From: Isoperla grammatica
Taxonomy: Eukaryota; Arthropoda; Insecta; Plecoptera; Perlodidae
Direction of reading: 5' to 3'
NCBI GenBank assembly: GCA_945910005.1
Contig: OX246746.1
Coordinates: forward strand, 20,061,316-20,125,315
DNA: 64,000 nucleotides
The notes under the pieces were generated by a model. That model did not search any database, was not told the origin of the DNA, and saw only the letters and a program-made list of their open reading frames with translations. Numbering within the stretch: position 1 is the stretch's first letter; the number at the start of each line of letters is the position of its first letter. This document shows, piece after piece, positions 1 to 13,770 of the stretch. The position numbers and the translations under genes are program-made.

Positions 1-1195
1 AGAAACAACCACGTGTGAGTCATGACACCCTGAGCTAATTGGATGTGGTGGAAATAGAAATATAACATTCGCAAAGGCAAAAAGTAAGGACAAAGCGTTA
101 GTATTTGATGTTTTACAACAAACTCGACTCGAAATATGTCGAGTATGACGTCGGCCGAATCAGATCCGTACAACATGTTGACGCCGGTTTTGACCGAGAT
201 TGTATGTCATAAATCCAATAAAATAATAACAATAAAATACATTATTATATTACACATAATTGTAAAAGATCATATGAGTATTTAGCGTGTTTGTTCCTAG
301 TCGCTGTGCTGACTACAATATTATAACAAAGGAAGGTGAAAAGCAAAATAAGGTCAATGATTTGCAAACCTTTAACTTTCCTTTACCTTTACCTTTACGT
401 TTACCTTTTCTTCTTTACCGGTCTTTAAACCATAAAGCCCTAAAAGGAGGCTAACTGTGGCAAAATATAAATTTTTAAAGGAAACTACCAACGGTTCATA
501 ATAATACTATTAGTAATACCAATATTGCCCAACGTTAGTAGAAATAACGTTTCATCTTTCATTGATACTTTCGAATTTTAAGTGGAAAGCATAAAAAAGT
601 GGCATAACGAGACGTGGCAATCCTTCAATGTGTTAAAGAATCCCGCACTGCCGGTTATTAATTATATGTGTTCACCAAGTTCGCGAAAAGAGGATTCCTT
701 CAACTTGAAACATCGCAAAGAAAACTTACAACCACGTAGAATTGAGTTGCGGAAAAGAAACATAGGAACACGCGACCAAAGAGGCTGTCTACACATTCTC
801 CTCGCTCTGGTGAAAGTAATTCAAGATCTTAATTGTTTCCAGTGTTTGTGGCAAACGCATCAATCTTGCAGATTTTCTCAGTCATAGGCCTACGTTCACG
901 GTACGGTACAGCCCTCGGACATACCTCGCTAATGTAATCAACACTTGCAACACATGTGTGTGTGTGAGTGCATTCACAGGTCAGAAGTCATACTGAATAA
1001 GTAAGATGAGATCGATCTACGTAGAGCAGGTTCTGACCGGACTCACTCGGTCAAGATGATGATGGCCTGGTTAAAACATGAGCCAAGAATCAGCTGGACA
1101 CTCGTTGGGTTACAAACCTCTAACCTGATGCATAAACACTGTTTTACTTTTACTCGCGTATTACTCTTATTGTATTGTTATCAACAAGAGTAGAA
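1..1195. other. No gene seen
   Basis: AT-rich sequence with a short CTTTAC-rich tract (about 370-415) and a (TG)n patch near 955-967. The open frame at 582-887 has no recognisable domain. Confidence 0.6.
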
Positions 1196-1245
1196 GAAGC
1201 TTGCCCCGACCGAGAATCGAACCCGGAGTCCTTCAGCTGTATTTA
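1196..1245 (-). mobile_element. tRNA-like B-box fragment
   Basis: On the minus strand GGACTCCGGGTTCGATTCTC resembles a tRNA T-arm with partial acceptor. The A box is unclear; probably a SINE remnant. Confidence 0.35.
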
Positions 1246-1489
1246 CGATTATCTACGACTGGAGCTAATAAAAGATAATGCGATACTAATAATGTGATTC
1301 CTATGAAACGGGTTTCCGCATAGTAGTATTCCCATAACGTGCAACTTTATTTTGAATACAAGCAAGCACGCTTACAGAATTCTTACTACGGTGAACAATG
1401 AACACTTCAATAACCTATATACACTCTTCCGCAGCTACGTACAACCGTGAAAATATGTTCAAGAGCAACATAATGGTGACTCGGTCGCA

Positions 1490-1572
1490 GCCAGGGGGGT
1501 AGGCGAGTGCCCCCCTTGCCCCCCCCCCCCCCCCCACCCCCCTCCCTCCCTCTGCGGGCGCCCATGTTTGAG
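1490..1572. repeat. Dispersed GC-rich repeat end with a 17-base C run
   Basis: CAGCCAGGGGGGTAGGCGAG, a C run at 1519-1535, then GCGGGCGCCCATGTTTGAG; shares ends with 25485-25540 in inverted orientation. Open frames here on the minus strand are poly-Gly artefacts. Confidence 0.5.
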
Positions 1573-3291
1573 TAATTACTTGTTTGTGGAGAAGGAGCTT
1601 CAAAAAGCAACGAATGAATGATAAATTTAATGAATGACCTGTGACTATAGATCAATAGTTATAACATCGAATTCACGGGAAGCACTTGAAAGATTAATTT
1701 TATTTTGAAGTGAGGACAACAGTGTTAGACCGTGAGTGCATGCATCACGGCGCGGTTCCTCACAGGAAGGAGACTCTGATGTTACGGTGGTCAATACCAA
1801 ACAAAATAATGATCAGGGTCACAGAACAGAGGCAGAGCAGAAGCCACGTAGAACGCGTATAGGATAATACAATAAGCTTTCTAATCAATGAGAACGGAAC
1901 AACCAAATTCTCGGCATTCATTCAAGTTTTCAGCATTGTACTTTGCTAATTGATTTCTGAAAATTCCAAACTTTGAGTACACGGATAATAGAGAGTACAA
2001 ATTAGAAAAGATCTGTTTTGTAGGAAGTTTCAACTCTACGTCTAAGTCTACATTTCATTGTGATAGTCCCCTTGCCTAACGATTATCAGTAAGAGTTGAA
2101 GTTTATTGCGAACTCTATATAAAACACATTTTCCAGGCCCGTGCACATCTTGATTATCGAGGAAGTAAGTATAATACAATGACAGTTAATTTTTAATTGA
2201 CATCGCAACTGAATCTAGATAGCAAGTAGTGCGTTATGATGTCACACGGCGGCCATGCATGTGTTTTGCGGTACGGTTCTATACGAATGTCCGATCATGA
2301 TGCATGTTAAATATTCTACGTGGTAGATCTGTCTACGACTGTTTTCAAAAACATTATATATTTAAAAGTAAATTAAAATATTGTTCGAACGTGAATAGAA
2401 ATGAAAATTTTACAGAAATATACATAATTGGTGCTTACGAAAGAGGAATAATGAAGAGATTGATATAAACTAGGTTGAGGTTGGTTAGAACCAGACAGTT
2501 TGGGATATTTACCATCGAAACGAAATTCATCTTCCATCATTTATTAATTAACACTCTAGACCTTCTCAAGCCTTGTCAGTTATTCATTTATTTCTTGTAT
2601 TTCAATTGTGTCACGTTGAACTAGTCTCCTGAATTAGCTGCCACGCCCAGTAGGGGTCAACAATGGGTCAACGGTTAAATCCCCTCAAGTGGTTCCCGAC
2701 ATATTTACCATTTAGCCTCATGGACAGGTTACATCATTTTAATGAGACTCCTATCGGTACCCTGGATAAAACTAGTAAACCGTCAGCAAATTGAACCAAA
2801 GTGCAGCCTAACCAACAGGGTAAAGGTTAGACGTACACCCTTGCAGGCTATGTGTGTGGTAGCCGCATATTGAACTGTGCTGCGCCAAATTTGCGGTACC
2901 CACTAGTCGAATTGGAAATCTTTCTTGGGGTAATAATGGGAGATGGTCTCACAATTTATGATACACATAAATTACGAGCAGCTTATATTGACGTTATAAT
3001 TATTACAACAACCGGGGATTACTAGTCCTGAACAATTTATGTAGGACGACATTTTCATCTAACGTTGATGATTGATGATACTTGTAAAAGCTAAGTAATT
3101 TAGAAAAGATGCATACACAATCTAAGACAATTGGGCGTAATCGAACTCTACTTGGAGGACGTACAGGTATCGCGGCGAGTAGGCCTTGAAATCCGCGTAT
3201 TGCTCTTTGTGCTTCATTGAATTTGACGTTTTATAAGACAATTGTGACTATAGTTGTACGAAAAGGAATGGTGAACGCAGGTCTTTGCTTC
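1573..3291. other. No gene or repeat recognised
   Basis: Unique-looking sequence without a convincing exon, tRNA-like box or inverted repeat. Confidence 0.5.
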
Positions 3292-3373
3292 GGGGGGGGG
3301 GGGGGGGGGGGGGGGGCGGTTACAAAAGTATTTGTTGATGGTTTAACAAATTAATTTCTGGGGGGGGGGGGGG
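3292..3373. repeat. Two poly(G) runs, 25 and 14 bases
   Basis: Uninterrupted G at 3292-3316 and 3360-3373, separated by 43 bp of ordinary sequence. Strong G-quadruplex potential. Confidence 0.97.
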
Positions 3374-3398
3374 ATATCCCACCACACGCCCGTCTCAT

Positions 3399-3553
3399 CA
3401 GCAGGGCGATTCTCTGTATGGGCGACGATACGTTTATCACCGGTTTCAGTTGTTAGAAGAAGGCGATGAGCCAATCACCGCCTTGCATTCGCCTTCAGTA
3501 ACGACCAAAACCGCTGATAAATTTATCGTTGCCCATACAGAATCGCCCTGCTG
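3399..3553. mobile_element. Foldback/MITE with CAGCAGGGCGATTC ends
   Basis: 155 bp; left CAGCAGGGCGATTC and GTATGGGC pair with the right end over about 50 bp. No target duplication visible. It directly follows two poly(G) runs. Confidence 0.7.
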
Positions 3554-3973
3554 TACCCCATTCCTCAACGTTGTTTGTCAAATAACATATAAGTAGCACA
3601 GTGAATTTATAACTTCAGGTCGCCCAAAGATGGAAATTATCGCCATTTGGTCCAGGAATGAATTTTTAGTCTCTCAAGTAGACCCTACTTCTAAGTGTGC
3701 TGCGCTATGCATGTGCTGCGATCAGCTGTAACGCATTATGTCCCGTTCGAAAGGACTACAAAGTACAAACAACCTTTGACCAACCTGGATTGCAGAGCAG
3801 TTATACAAGTTTCGAGCATTTCAGTTCACTTTCACTAACACCTAGTTTCAGAGAAGAAAGGTCACCCATATAGCTCCTGACCTATACCAATGTCGCTTAA
3901 CTTCGGTAGAAACGAACGTCTTAATTCATGTATCTCAGTATCTGTATACTCAGCAAGTCACTTCAATTATAAA

Positions 3974-4257
3974 CCGATAGAGCTGGCTCAGCGGTAAGAC
4001 GCGAGACTCTAATTCGGGAGGTCGCCGGTTCGATTCAGGCTACCGGCAGTCCTGACTGAATGTTTTTCCGAGGTTTTCCTCAGTCGTAAAGGCGAATGCT
4101 GGGATTGAGTCCTACTAACAGCCCTTGGACATTCCTCCCCAGCTATCCAAAAACTCTAATAACCTAGTTAGTCACCTGAAGAGTGGCACATCAGGTACAG
4201 CTGGTGTGCACCCTATAACGGGTATTCCTACGAAAAATTATTATTACAATTATAATC
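3974..4257 (+). mobile_element. SINE family 1 copy (tRNA-derived head)
   Basis: The head has an A box (GGCTCAGCGGTAAGA) and a B box (GGTTCGATTC) about 40 bp apart. A conserved body follows (TTTTCCTCAGTCGTAAAGGC, GGTGTGCACCCTATAACGGG), then a (TTA)-rich tail. These are internal RNA polymerase III promoter elements of a retroposon. Other copies: 19415, 27014 and, on the minus strand, 60148 and 62487. Confidence 0.85.
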
Positions 4258-4942
4258 TAACGCCAAATTGCGGAACCGCGAAACGGGCGCTATATTTAGT
4301 GGAAATCAAGATCAATATATTAATTAATAATAAGTAATTACATTAACGCGCCACGCGCTCACGCATACAATCATAGCTAGTGCAGATATTAACATGTCCA
4401 TCCGTCGTGTGTCTAGTGAGTTCAAGAACTAAGACAAGTAAATAGCTCGGGTTGTTTGCACCTCGTATATACAACAGACAGAACTACCAGGGCCCAGCCG
4501 ATAATGACCATCTCATGTGACTTGTGGAGCACATACAAATCATAATATCATAAAAAAGGAACAGGAACGCGCACTTGATCATTGGTAAAACCCACACAGA
4601 GCTCAAAGATCAACTTTTGTCCATATCTTACACTTACAGATACTCATACGAAAAAAACAGTGTTAGCAACTGAAATGCGCTGAGATCTCACAAACACAAA
4701 CTATCTCATAATTTCCCGGTTTATGGCCCGTGTAAATTCAATGCAAGTAAATATAAAAAGTGGGAGAGTAGACTATTTAGCTCATAAATCGATGCTCAGC
4801 TAGTACAGTATCCGATAGACCAAATCTCTCCTCCGATTCCCGGGCCCTCAATTTTGGGAGTGCAAAAGCCTGGAGGCAAGGGAGCGTATGTATGCAGCTA
4901 TGTAATATACGACTGTGATGTGCACACATAACATACAGTCTA

Positions 4943-5558
4943 CAGTGGCGTAGGCGTGTGTAATATGGGCTAGGGGTGCTGTGGCCCCCAGGGGGGCACA
5001 GAATATAGTTTGTAAAAAGATAACTTCTCGTGATAGTGTTATTTCAGAACGACTCAACACTGTGTGTAAAAAGAATTTGGTTGGTATACAATAAGTGCAT
5101 GAGGAAACACAATTATTAGTGTTAAACTTCCAACTGTAATTTGTAAGGATCTATAAAAAAAATCAACATAAAAAAGAATTTCTATTAGAAATAATGGGGC
5201 AATAAGTACTGAAAAATCATTTGATAGAAACATCTTTTGAAATAAAAACTAATCCAAATGAACAGCATTGTATTCCATCCCTATTTCCCAAATCTAGAGA
5301 TTCGTTCGCCTGTGGGTCTTACACGAGTTAAATAGCCAGTGTAAAACTCTCCTGCACTGGCTACACTAGTGAAGTTTTAATTGTATGCGAATGCCATACA
5401 AATATTTACACTGACTTACACGGATACAAAAGAACGATTCAGCACTTACACTGATAGTGTAAAGTGTAGGACAGGTGAATGAAGCTCTGGCGTTGTGTGT
5501 GTTGTTTGTTGGAGAGTATAATTGTATTTGGGCCCTCACAGTGTTAGCTACGCCACTG
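4943..5558. mobile_element. hAT-type element with CAGTGGCGTAG ends, second copy
   Basis: 616 bp bounded by CAGTGGCGTAGG and GCTACGCCACTG; the left subterminus has GGGGTGCTGTGGCCCCCAGG. Flanking 8-mers do not match. The interior is AT-rich with repeated ACACTG-type motifs near 5320-5465. Confidence 0.65.
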
Positions 5559-7875
5559 CATACTTCACTGTATAGTTCTACCGCAGTGTTCTAAACCAGA
5601 ACGGAGTTAGAGGCGCAATTTGTTTTGCATGCACACGAATGAAATTAACGTTCTGAAATTAAAGGTGGGTGGATGTTGTTTAAACTACAACGCTTTAGAA
5701 AGCGAGTGGAATAAAATATTGACACCTCACCATAAAAATGGACAAATTAATTAATTTGAGATAAACATGTCGGATATAGAGGTACGTACAGCTAGCATTT
5801 TCAAGTCGAATATTTAGCACTTTGTATAATAGCATCTATTTATTTGTCCATAACATAGCGAGTTCTTGGAATCTTTTTTAATATTTTTTGAATGCGTTTG
5901 ACATCATCCAGACACAACTGAATCTAAAAATAACTAAAACATTGAATATTTAACGAATATATTGTGTATCAATCAAATTATACCATTTATTATATTGCTG
6001 ATTTAGTAAGGCCTTGTAGCACTTTCAGTTCATTTACCATATTGTGCAAAACACTAAATTTACACAATATATCAATGTAAAATGTTTTAAGTTCTCATTA
6101 TATGTATATATATAAAACTAGACCAGTGTTGAACAGTTTTGTATTTCGCGGAAAGTGCGTTAACTGTACATCAATTAAACTGATTCCTGAACCAACTATA
6201 ATTAAATATAGGTGTAAAGTGTTCAACCACCGTACATGCGAAACATCAGATGTAACGTTAGTCTAAAATACATCCTGTCTACAAAATCACTTCAATTATA
6301 CAAACAGCTCCACGGATTATGTTCTCGTACGGTACACCTACTTGTACATATTACAAACTCTATATATTTTTAAGGACTCTATCTACCTCATCATTTAACA
6401 TCAATCAAGCCAGTAGGTCTACCTAAGCTCATATTAAATAATTCATGACTCACACTGCAACCAAAACTATGGCATCAAATTTATGTTAATAAATGCAATT
6501 AAAATTTGATTTTTAATAATTCAGCCGCCTTCAAATATATAATTCATGACTTTTTCATGAATTCATGACTTATTCTGTTGCAAGATGAGTTTATATAATA
6601 ATAATTGCCGTCGACAACATAAAACAACTTGTTGCTATATCCATATTTACAATCTTACATAAAATTTCACTACTTAGTTTTAATCCAGGACTCAGAACTG
6701 AAGGGCCACATTTTTAATTTTGAAGTCTTGTTTACGGATCGAGCACTAACGGTTCAAGCCTGGGAAACAATACAAGCAACGAGTAATCTTTGGTTCAAGC
6801 TTCAGAAATGAGACTTTTGATTCACTATGCCAACTGACGCTCTACCGCAGACGCGTAAGGTGGTCAAACAAACAGTGGATGACAACGTAGTCTAAAATAC
6901 GAGTGGCAGTTTTGTTTGGTCTCTGGCAACAATTTAAACAAATTAAGACGAAAATGCTACGATAATATTGAAAAAATTATGTCTATGTTATTTTTACGTA
7001 TTATACCTTGTAAATCACTTTACAATTTAACAGAATATTACATTTAATTAATTAATTAATCAAACAAATGGGTATAATCCACACAAACAAAACTAGCGTT
7101 AGCTACCACTAGCTATTTATTGTAAAGTATGGGACGCAGGGCACTTTTAAAGTTTTGTTTTTTTACATTTACATTACAGTTATTGTTAAATGTTAATTAC
7201 ATTTTTTTCGTTCTAATCTTGTGTACATTTTTTTTAAATTAAAACTTACTTAGTTATAAACACAATTACATGAAAACAATTAAGTTTATAAAACGAATTG
7301 TGCGTTTTTATTTCTCCTTGTCGATCCACCTACGTTGGGTGCAGTTCTTTCATTTAGACACAACGCTAGCAAGTATGCAATATTCTCGCTAGATGTATGT
7401 TTACAGGCGGGCGTGTAGATCCAGTAAACCCTTCAGCTTCAGGCAAGATTGGCGCTGTCGAGAGCGCAAGCACAACCTGTGAACCTGCAACCCCCACGGG
7501 AGAACCGCCAGCTACGGCAACCACTGTTTCACTGTTTCACTGTTTAGCCTCCAGGGAACAACTGTCAAACACAACGAACTTGCGAAAATAGCAGCTTTGA
7601 TCGGAATGAAATTACTTTGCATAAAGTTGGAGAGTAGGAATGAATATTCGGATGTCGCATGCACTGGTCCTGGAGTCCTGGAGAAGTAGCCGCACTCTCT
7701 CAACAACTACCTCACTTCCTCGCCACTCGAGAACATGTCAATCGACATGAGTGTGGCCGATAGATTACCACATGAAATCTATATACATAAAGGCAAGATT
7801 CGAAAGTGGTATGCAGGAGTAACACTAACACCTCATCGACTATGACCACTACGCTGACTCGTAAATAAATAAACG
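5559..7875. other. No gene recognised
   Basis: AT-rich; repeated ATTCATGACTT-type pieces near 6440-6570 and poly(T) near 7150-7230. Short open frames at 7397-7706 lack domains. Confidence 0.5.
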
Positions 7876-8380
<505 letters not shown>

Positions 8381-8493
8381 AAGTAATTATATTATACCCA
8401 CTAAGAACTGATATTCAGTGCGGGACATTTATACTATAATATGTATATTAATGTAATATATGTATATAAAATAAATAATATACTATATTATGT

Positions 8494-8535
8494 GCACCCT
8501 ACAGCAGGGGTCCCCACGAAAAATAATTATCATAA
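8494..8535 (+). mobile_element. SINE family 1, 3' end remnant
   Basis: GTGCACCCTACAGCAGGGGT and CCCACGAAAAATAATTAT correspond to the last 40 bp of family 1; the head is absent. Confidence 0.5.
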
Positions 8536-8984
8536 AGTGAGCTGTATTCCAATCTGGCTAGTACGTCACAGCGGCCTCCAAGCCTCTAGGCCAGACTAAA
8601 TAGTAAGAGTGACCAGTGACCACGAACGGGCAGTATCAAAAGGTTAGGTCGTCCGTCTCGTTCGCTCATTTTACGGAGCAAAGATTAATACATCAAGTGT
8701 ATTGCACAAGAATCGAGATTGGTGATGGTCGTTTTATGGTCCTGATTCCATTCCATCAGCCTTGTACAGGTGACGTAAGAGCTAAGAACCCAGATGTGAT
8801 GAGAGAAATCATCCGATTCGTAACTTTCGTTCTAGTATAATATTGTCTTACATATTTCCCACCTCACAGGTAGGTTGCCATTAATTGTGTCAATAAAGTT
8901 GATGGAGGGGGATATTTCTCGAGAAGCAGCAGTTGGATCACTTGAACCCTCGCTTCGCCGATGATGAATAACTTGGGTCCGTAG

Positions 8985-9290
8985 AATTACCCCCCACGGA
9001 ACAACTCCCATGCACACGAAACAACGCCCACACGAAACAACGCCCACATTTTGCAGTCCCGAAGTTAGCCGAGTAGTGCTGCGTTGCCAAATGTTTAATA
9101 TTGATTTTCATACACACCTAACCTAACCTAACCCATTTCATGCAAATAAGGTGTATAACAACGAGTATCAAAATCAATATTAAACATTTGGCAACGCAGC
9201 ACTGCTCGACTACCTTAGGGAATAGGAGTTGTTCTGTGTGGGGGTTGATCCATGTGGGAGTTATTCAGTGTGGGAGCAGTTCCGCGCTCC
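8985..9290. repeat. Foldback repeat with subterminal CAACNCCCAC tandem units
   Basis: An inner inverted pair of about 45 bp (GTGCTGCGTTGCCAAATG, AATATTGATTTT) is centred near 9125, flanked on each side by short tandem CAACxCCCAC-type units. The spacer holds CCTAACCTAACCTAACCC (9117-9135). Confidence 0.7.
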
Positions 9291-9689
9291 TAACCCCCGC
9301 CAACTGCGTCCACTGCGAGGGCAATATATTACCTATATAAACCAGCTTTACGCCATGATGCCACACTACGTATTACTGTATTATTAAAACAACGTTTATT
9401 TGTATCAACTTCTTGAGAAGATGTTATCTTCTATTTTCAAGAGAGCAAAATATACAAAAGAAAACGAAGAAAATAGCATTAAGACAAAACAAAATTTGAT
9501 TTCACAGTAAAATACATACCTACTATAGTAATATGTAGTGTAACTAGGAAAAGAACGGAGGGGAGATGATTTTAGTTTTGCTGCTTTGCATTATATATAC
9601 AAAATTACGTAGTTTTACAATCTTTACACAATACATATTATTTGTTTAAGTCTATTAAACGAATGCAGCTCTGATAATCGAGAGGATCA

Positions 9690-9770
9690 GATCCGTGGCT
9701 AGAACAATAAAACTCTGCGCCTTACGCGGAATTCGAATTCATGTCTCTTGGTTCCATACAGCTCCGTTGG
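9690..9770 (-). mobile_element. tRNA-like head, family 2 diverged copy
   Basis: GAATTCGAATTCCGCGTAAG on the minus strand matches the family 2 B-box region and its CGCATAAGGC end with several substitutions. Confidence 0.4.
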
Positions 9771-10217
9771 ATCCGTCTTGCCCAAAGCTCACCTGACAAA
9801 CGTTTACTAAATTACAGTGAGTTGTAACCTATCATACTGTATTTAGACCACTCTAAATTATAAGTCGAGATTTGAAGGAAGGAAATAACTCGAATTATTA
9901 GTAACATCAGGGACACGACCTGTATCGCTTCCCATAGAAGTGCCCACGGCAATTGATACTCGGTTGTTGTGCGAGTTAACGAATACCTGAGTCTGTGCTT
10001 GGTACTCACGACATAGACAGTAATAACAGTGCCCACTTCGATGCAAGTGAGGCTCACACAACTCGGTCGGCATCGTAAACCTTTCAGACCAAGACTGTAT
10101 ATACTGGCCACGCCGTAAGAAGCAAGGTGTCCCCTAAAATTCTGAGAAAAGACGGTCGCTCCACAGCGTCTATTTCAACGGTATTCACTGCGGGATTTTC
10201 CGATACCTTCATTGTTA

Positions 10218-10384
10218 TAGTTGTCCCAAGACTAGGTACCGTACACATGCTTTCGTCACAGGCGACTGGTTCGTAGCCAATCAGCGATCAGTATTGGCGC
10301 AGGTGTGTCTAGGGCGGTTTGCTGATTGGCTATGACTGCCCCGGATGTGACGAAAGCAGGTGTAAAGTAATCTTGGGCCCACTA
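10218..10384. mobile_element. TA-flanked MITE, copy 1
   Basis: 167 bp with inverted ends TAGTTGTCCCAAGACTA / TAGTGGGCCCAAGATTA and inner CTTTCGTCACA, flanked by TA on both sides. It contains GTAGCCAATCAGCG. The same family recurs at 15662 and, diverged, at 21596. Confidence 0.8.
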
Positions 10385-11059
10385 TATTGTCCACTGCATT
10401 GCCTGCACCAACCGTGAATGGAATGCGACCCCACCACGTCTGACAACAGGCGCGCGATATCATCACTACAATACCTTAGGCAAGAGAACGGGATGGAACT
10501 AGATTTAGGTTGGTAGTTGTCACACGCGTCACTACGTCCTATTACATAATCCGTGACGACAACACCTTGCAAGTTAATTCGACCGGACTATACTTCCTAA
10601 ATCGCATTCGCATCGCCGACTAGAATGTGAGAGAATGGCGGTTATTTCGGGATGTGGTTTATTTTCAATCTTCATAAGACGACGCCTACAACCAATAATT
10701 CCACGATTACAAAATCACTATTGTGGTTTGAGTTTACAATGTTATTGCCGGTAATTTAAGTTCGTTCGTGATCTAGTATTTAAATAATTAAATAATAAAT
10801 CTCAATAGTTACATAACCCTAACAATAATTTAGTTCTTTAAATAACGTTAATACAGGGTTTATACACATTCGTGATATTTCAAGATAATAACACGGACTT
10901 TCGATAACTTGAAAACACGGGGGGAGAAGACTCTTCGCCTCAAAAATAAATGGGTGCAGGGATCCCCCCATCTTACTACACTTGTTCCTGGTTGTAATTG
11001 GTAAAAATAATATGATTACAAATTACAATAATTATTAGTAATTTATTAGTAATTTATTA

Positions 11060-11190
11060 ATTTATTTAATCATTATCATCATCTTCATTATTATTATCAT
11101 CATCATCATTATTATTATCATTATCATTATCAATAAAATAATAATAATAATAATAATAATAAATTATTATTATTATTACAATTATTATTT
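11060..11190. repeat. (ATT)n/(ATC)n/(AAT)n microsatellite cluster
   Basis: Mixed trinucleotide runs ATTATC, TAATAA and TTATTA over 130 bp, with self-complementary AAT/ATT blocks near 11136-11180. Confidence 0.9.
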
Positions 11191-12000
11191 AAAGTAATTA
11201 TTGGTATAGTATACATGTGTTAAGAATACAATATCGACATTTCTCATGAGAAATTCCGAACGTGCAGGGTTTCTCATGTAATTCACAGCATTCATAAGTT
11301 CACGACCTGTATACAGCCTGTTATCTGGCATCGAGTTTAAATAAGGGGAACTATAAAACACACGTATTTCCGGATTCGATCCCCTCCACCGGCAATTCTA
11401 ACAGAATCAGTTTCCCATCTTTTCCTTGAGCAATAAAACAATAATGTTGGAATCGAGTCCAATAAAAATTACGTAAAAGACATGTGAGAACCATAATATG
11501 CATCCAACAACATAAGTCACATGAAATGCGGATGCGGGGATCTACCGCAGGGAGTTGGGGGGGGGGGAGGGGGGGGGCGTAGCCACACCGTGCTTAGCAC
11601 TATCGCCGGCAACTTTTGAGAAGGCTAATTAAATCTAGTTAGAGCCACGCGGTTCTGCTGGGTAATTCACCCTCTTGCAAGATTCATGCACGATGCCTCT
11701 GAATAATGCCTCGCGTTATTGTAAATTATAATGTCACGCTGCCAGGAGATGAGCTAATTAACATCGTTACTAGTATGAAACGATGGCATGGCTGTTTACC
11801 TATTGTAATTGCCTGCCTGTGTGGAACTGTCATTTCAGTGAACTACACAGTTTTCAATTCAAGGTGCATATATACGAGTGCAGGAAGACACAACAGAAAA
11901 CACTTTCAATTGACTTCAACTATGACGGACGAGATACGCGAGCAAAGTGTTCCATTTAAAATTTAAAAAACAAACAGGTTTAATGTTTGGCTTATTCTAA

Positions 12001-12501
12001 AGGCGGTTTCACACAAAAACATAAGACATAAGATTTAAGGTTTAACGCATAGTCATAATGTTGGACCATAGGAAACACGTACTGGCATTCACACAAATGC
12101 ACTAGTTTTAAGACATAGTTTTAACGCATAATTTTCTGTTTTAAGGCATAAGAAAGTTGACCAATGTTCAACTTTATGCTTATGCCTTAAAACAACGCAC
12201 GAAAAACTTGAGTCAAAGAAGCATCTACTTTAAAATGTTATGACTACCACAGTCATGTAGGGGCCTACGTCACCAAATAATAATAATAATATATGTATAA
12301 TAATATATAATAATATATGCATAATAATATATAGAATAATTATGTAGTACAGTATTCGGCCGCAACCTACAAAGAACTTCAACGAGTGCCATGCCTTCTC
12401 ATAAACTCTTTGTGCTTACGTTTCTATGTGTACCAGCGCCCCTTAAGTACTATGCGTTAAACCTTAAATCTTATGTCTTATGTTTTTGTGTGAAACCGCC
12501 T
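12001..12501. mobile_element. Harbinger-type MITE with TAA target duplication
   Basis: 501 bp with terminal inverted repeats of about 50 bp starting AGGCGGTTTCACACAAAAAC, flanked by direct TAA at 11998-12000 and 12502-12504. Inner sequence repeats CATAAG and TTTAAGGC motifs. Non-coding. Confidence 0.9.
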
Positions 12502-12504
12502 TAA

Positions 12505-13654
12505 CAGCCACTGTAATCCGCCGTTTAGGAAAAATGTTTTCTTGAACGAGAGTGTTTTTTTTCTCTCATACATCAATTTTATAATTTGCCATCCCATTTT
12601 TTCATTCGCATAATTATGTAAATGAATTGATTGGTGACCACGGATGCATTTCTCCTTTTTACAGATTAGTCACTGTACATCATTAGCACATTGTAAAATA
12701 TTAGCAATTCAAATCGTGCAACAGAATAGGGTACTCGACTATGTAATCCAGGTAATTTGCATGTAAGTGATTTCATTGGATGATACTTTACAGTAAATAA
12801 CATGTAATGGGACGGGTAGAGTTGAATTGCCACTGGAAGGTTAATTTTATCTTTGTTCCTTCATGAAACGCACATCATGCACATATGTCAAGTCAGCATT
12901 GCACAACACAATTCTCCCACATTCGGAAATCAACTTCGAACGAAAACGCTCATTTTATCGCGTTCGCGTCAAATAGAGCCCGAAACTAAAATGAATGCTT
13001 TGATAAAATGCCACACTCATATCAAATCTATATTTTAATTTCCAAACTTTTAGAGTCCGTGCCGGTGTACTACGACATTTAAATCAATTTTTATTTTCAT
13101 AACCCACAGTCAAATCAGTAAATTGGTAAAATGAAAATAAATAAAATAGTCAGATATGCTATACATCAAGCAAGACAATAATTTTGGGTATATCTTTTGG
13201 ATTCACCGTATTTGGGTAGTGCACCTTGCATAAGTGTGACCCATTACTGTATTGCACCATTCAGTGACTGAAGCAAGTGCCAAGACCTGTTCCGTAATGC
13301 TACCTGGTTCTCAAACGTTTTTGTGCGATTGATATTTTGCAAGCCGGATGTTAGGAGGAAGTCACAGACAGTCTTATGAGATAATGTGAGAGACTTTACA
13401 TTGTTTATAATTAGAAAATGTGCTAACTTCTATTTCTATGGGAAAGGAAGTGAACTTATTCTATTCGAGATTTACGGCAACTGTCTCGAACAACACGTGG
13501 CCATTATTATCATAGAAATACACGGATTACGACCGAGTAGGTACCGAAAGTTCGGGTCGGGCACGAAGGGGGTTTTCTAATCAGTTATATTCTGTTTTGT
13601 CTGTTCTGTTTTCATCGGACGGGTTGTCCAAACAAGAACAAGCGAACTTCTCAT
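12505..13654. other. No gene recognised
   Basis: AT-rich, with no long frame carrying protein-like features. Confidence 0.5.
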
Positions 13655-13770
13655 GGGGGGGGGGGGGGGCAGCATTATTGTCCCTTCTGGCATATTTTTT
13701 TTATCAACGTGCTCTAATAAAATCATAAAACAATTTGTGAGGGGAAGGGAGGGGGGGGGGGGGGGGAGGG
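13655..13770. repeat. Pair of poly(G) runs
   Basis: G at 13655-13669 and 13752-13766, spaced like the pair at 3292. Overlapping open frames contain poly-Gly or poly-Pro and are not genes. Confidence 0.95.

Noticed and set aside
9117..9135. Interstitial telomere
   Set aside because: Only about four CCTAA units in the loop of a foldback repeat; too short to be a telomere relic.
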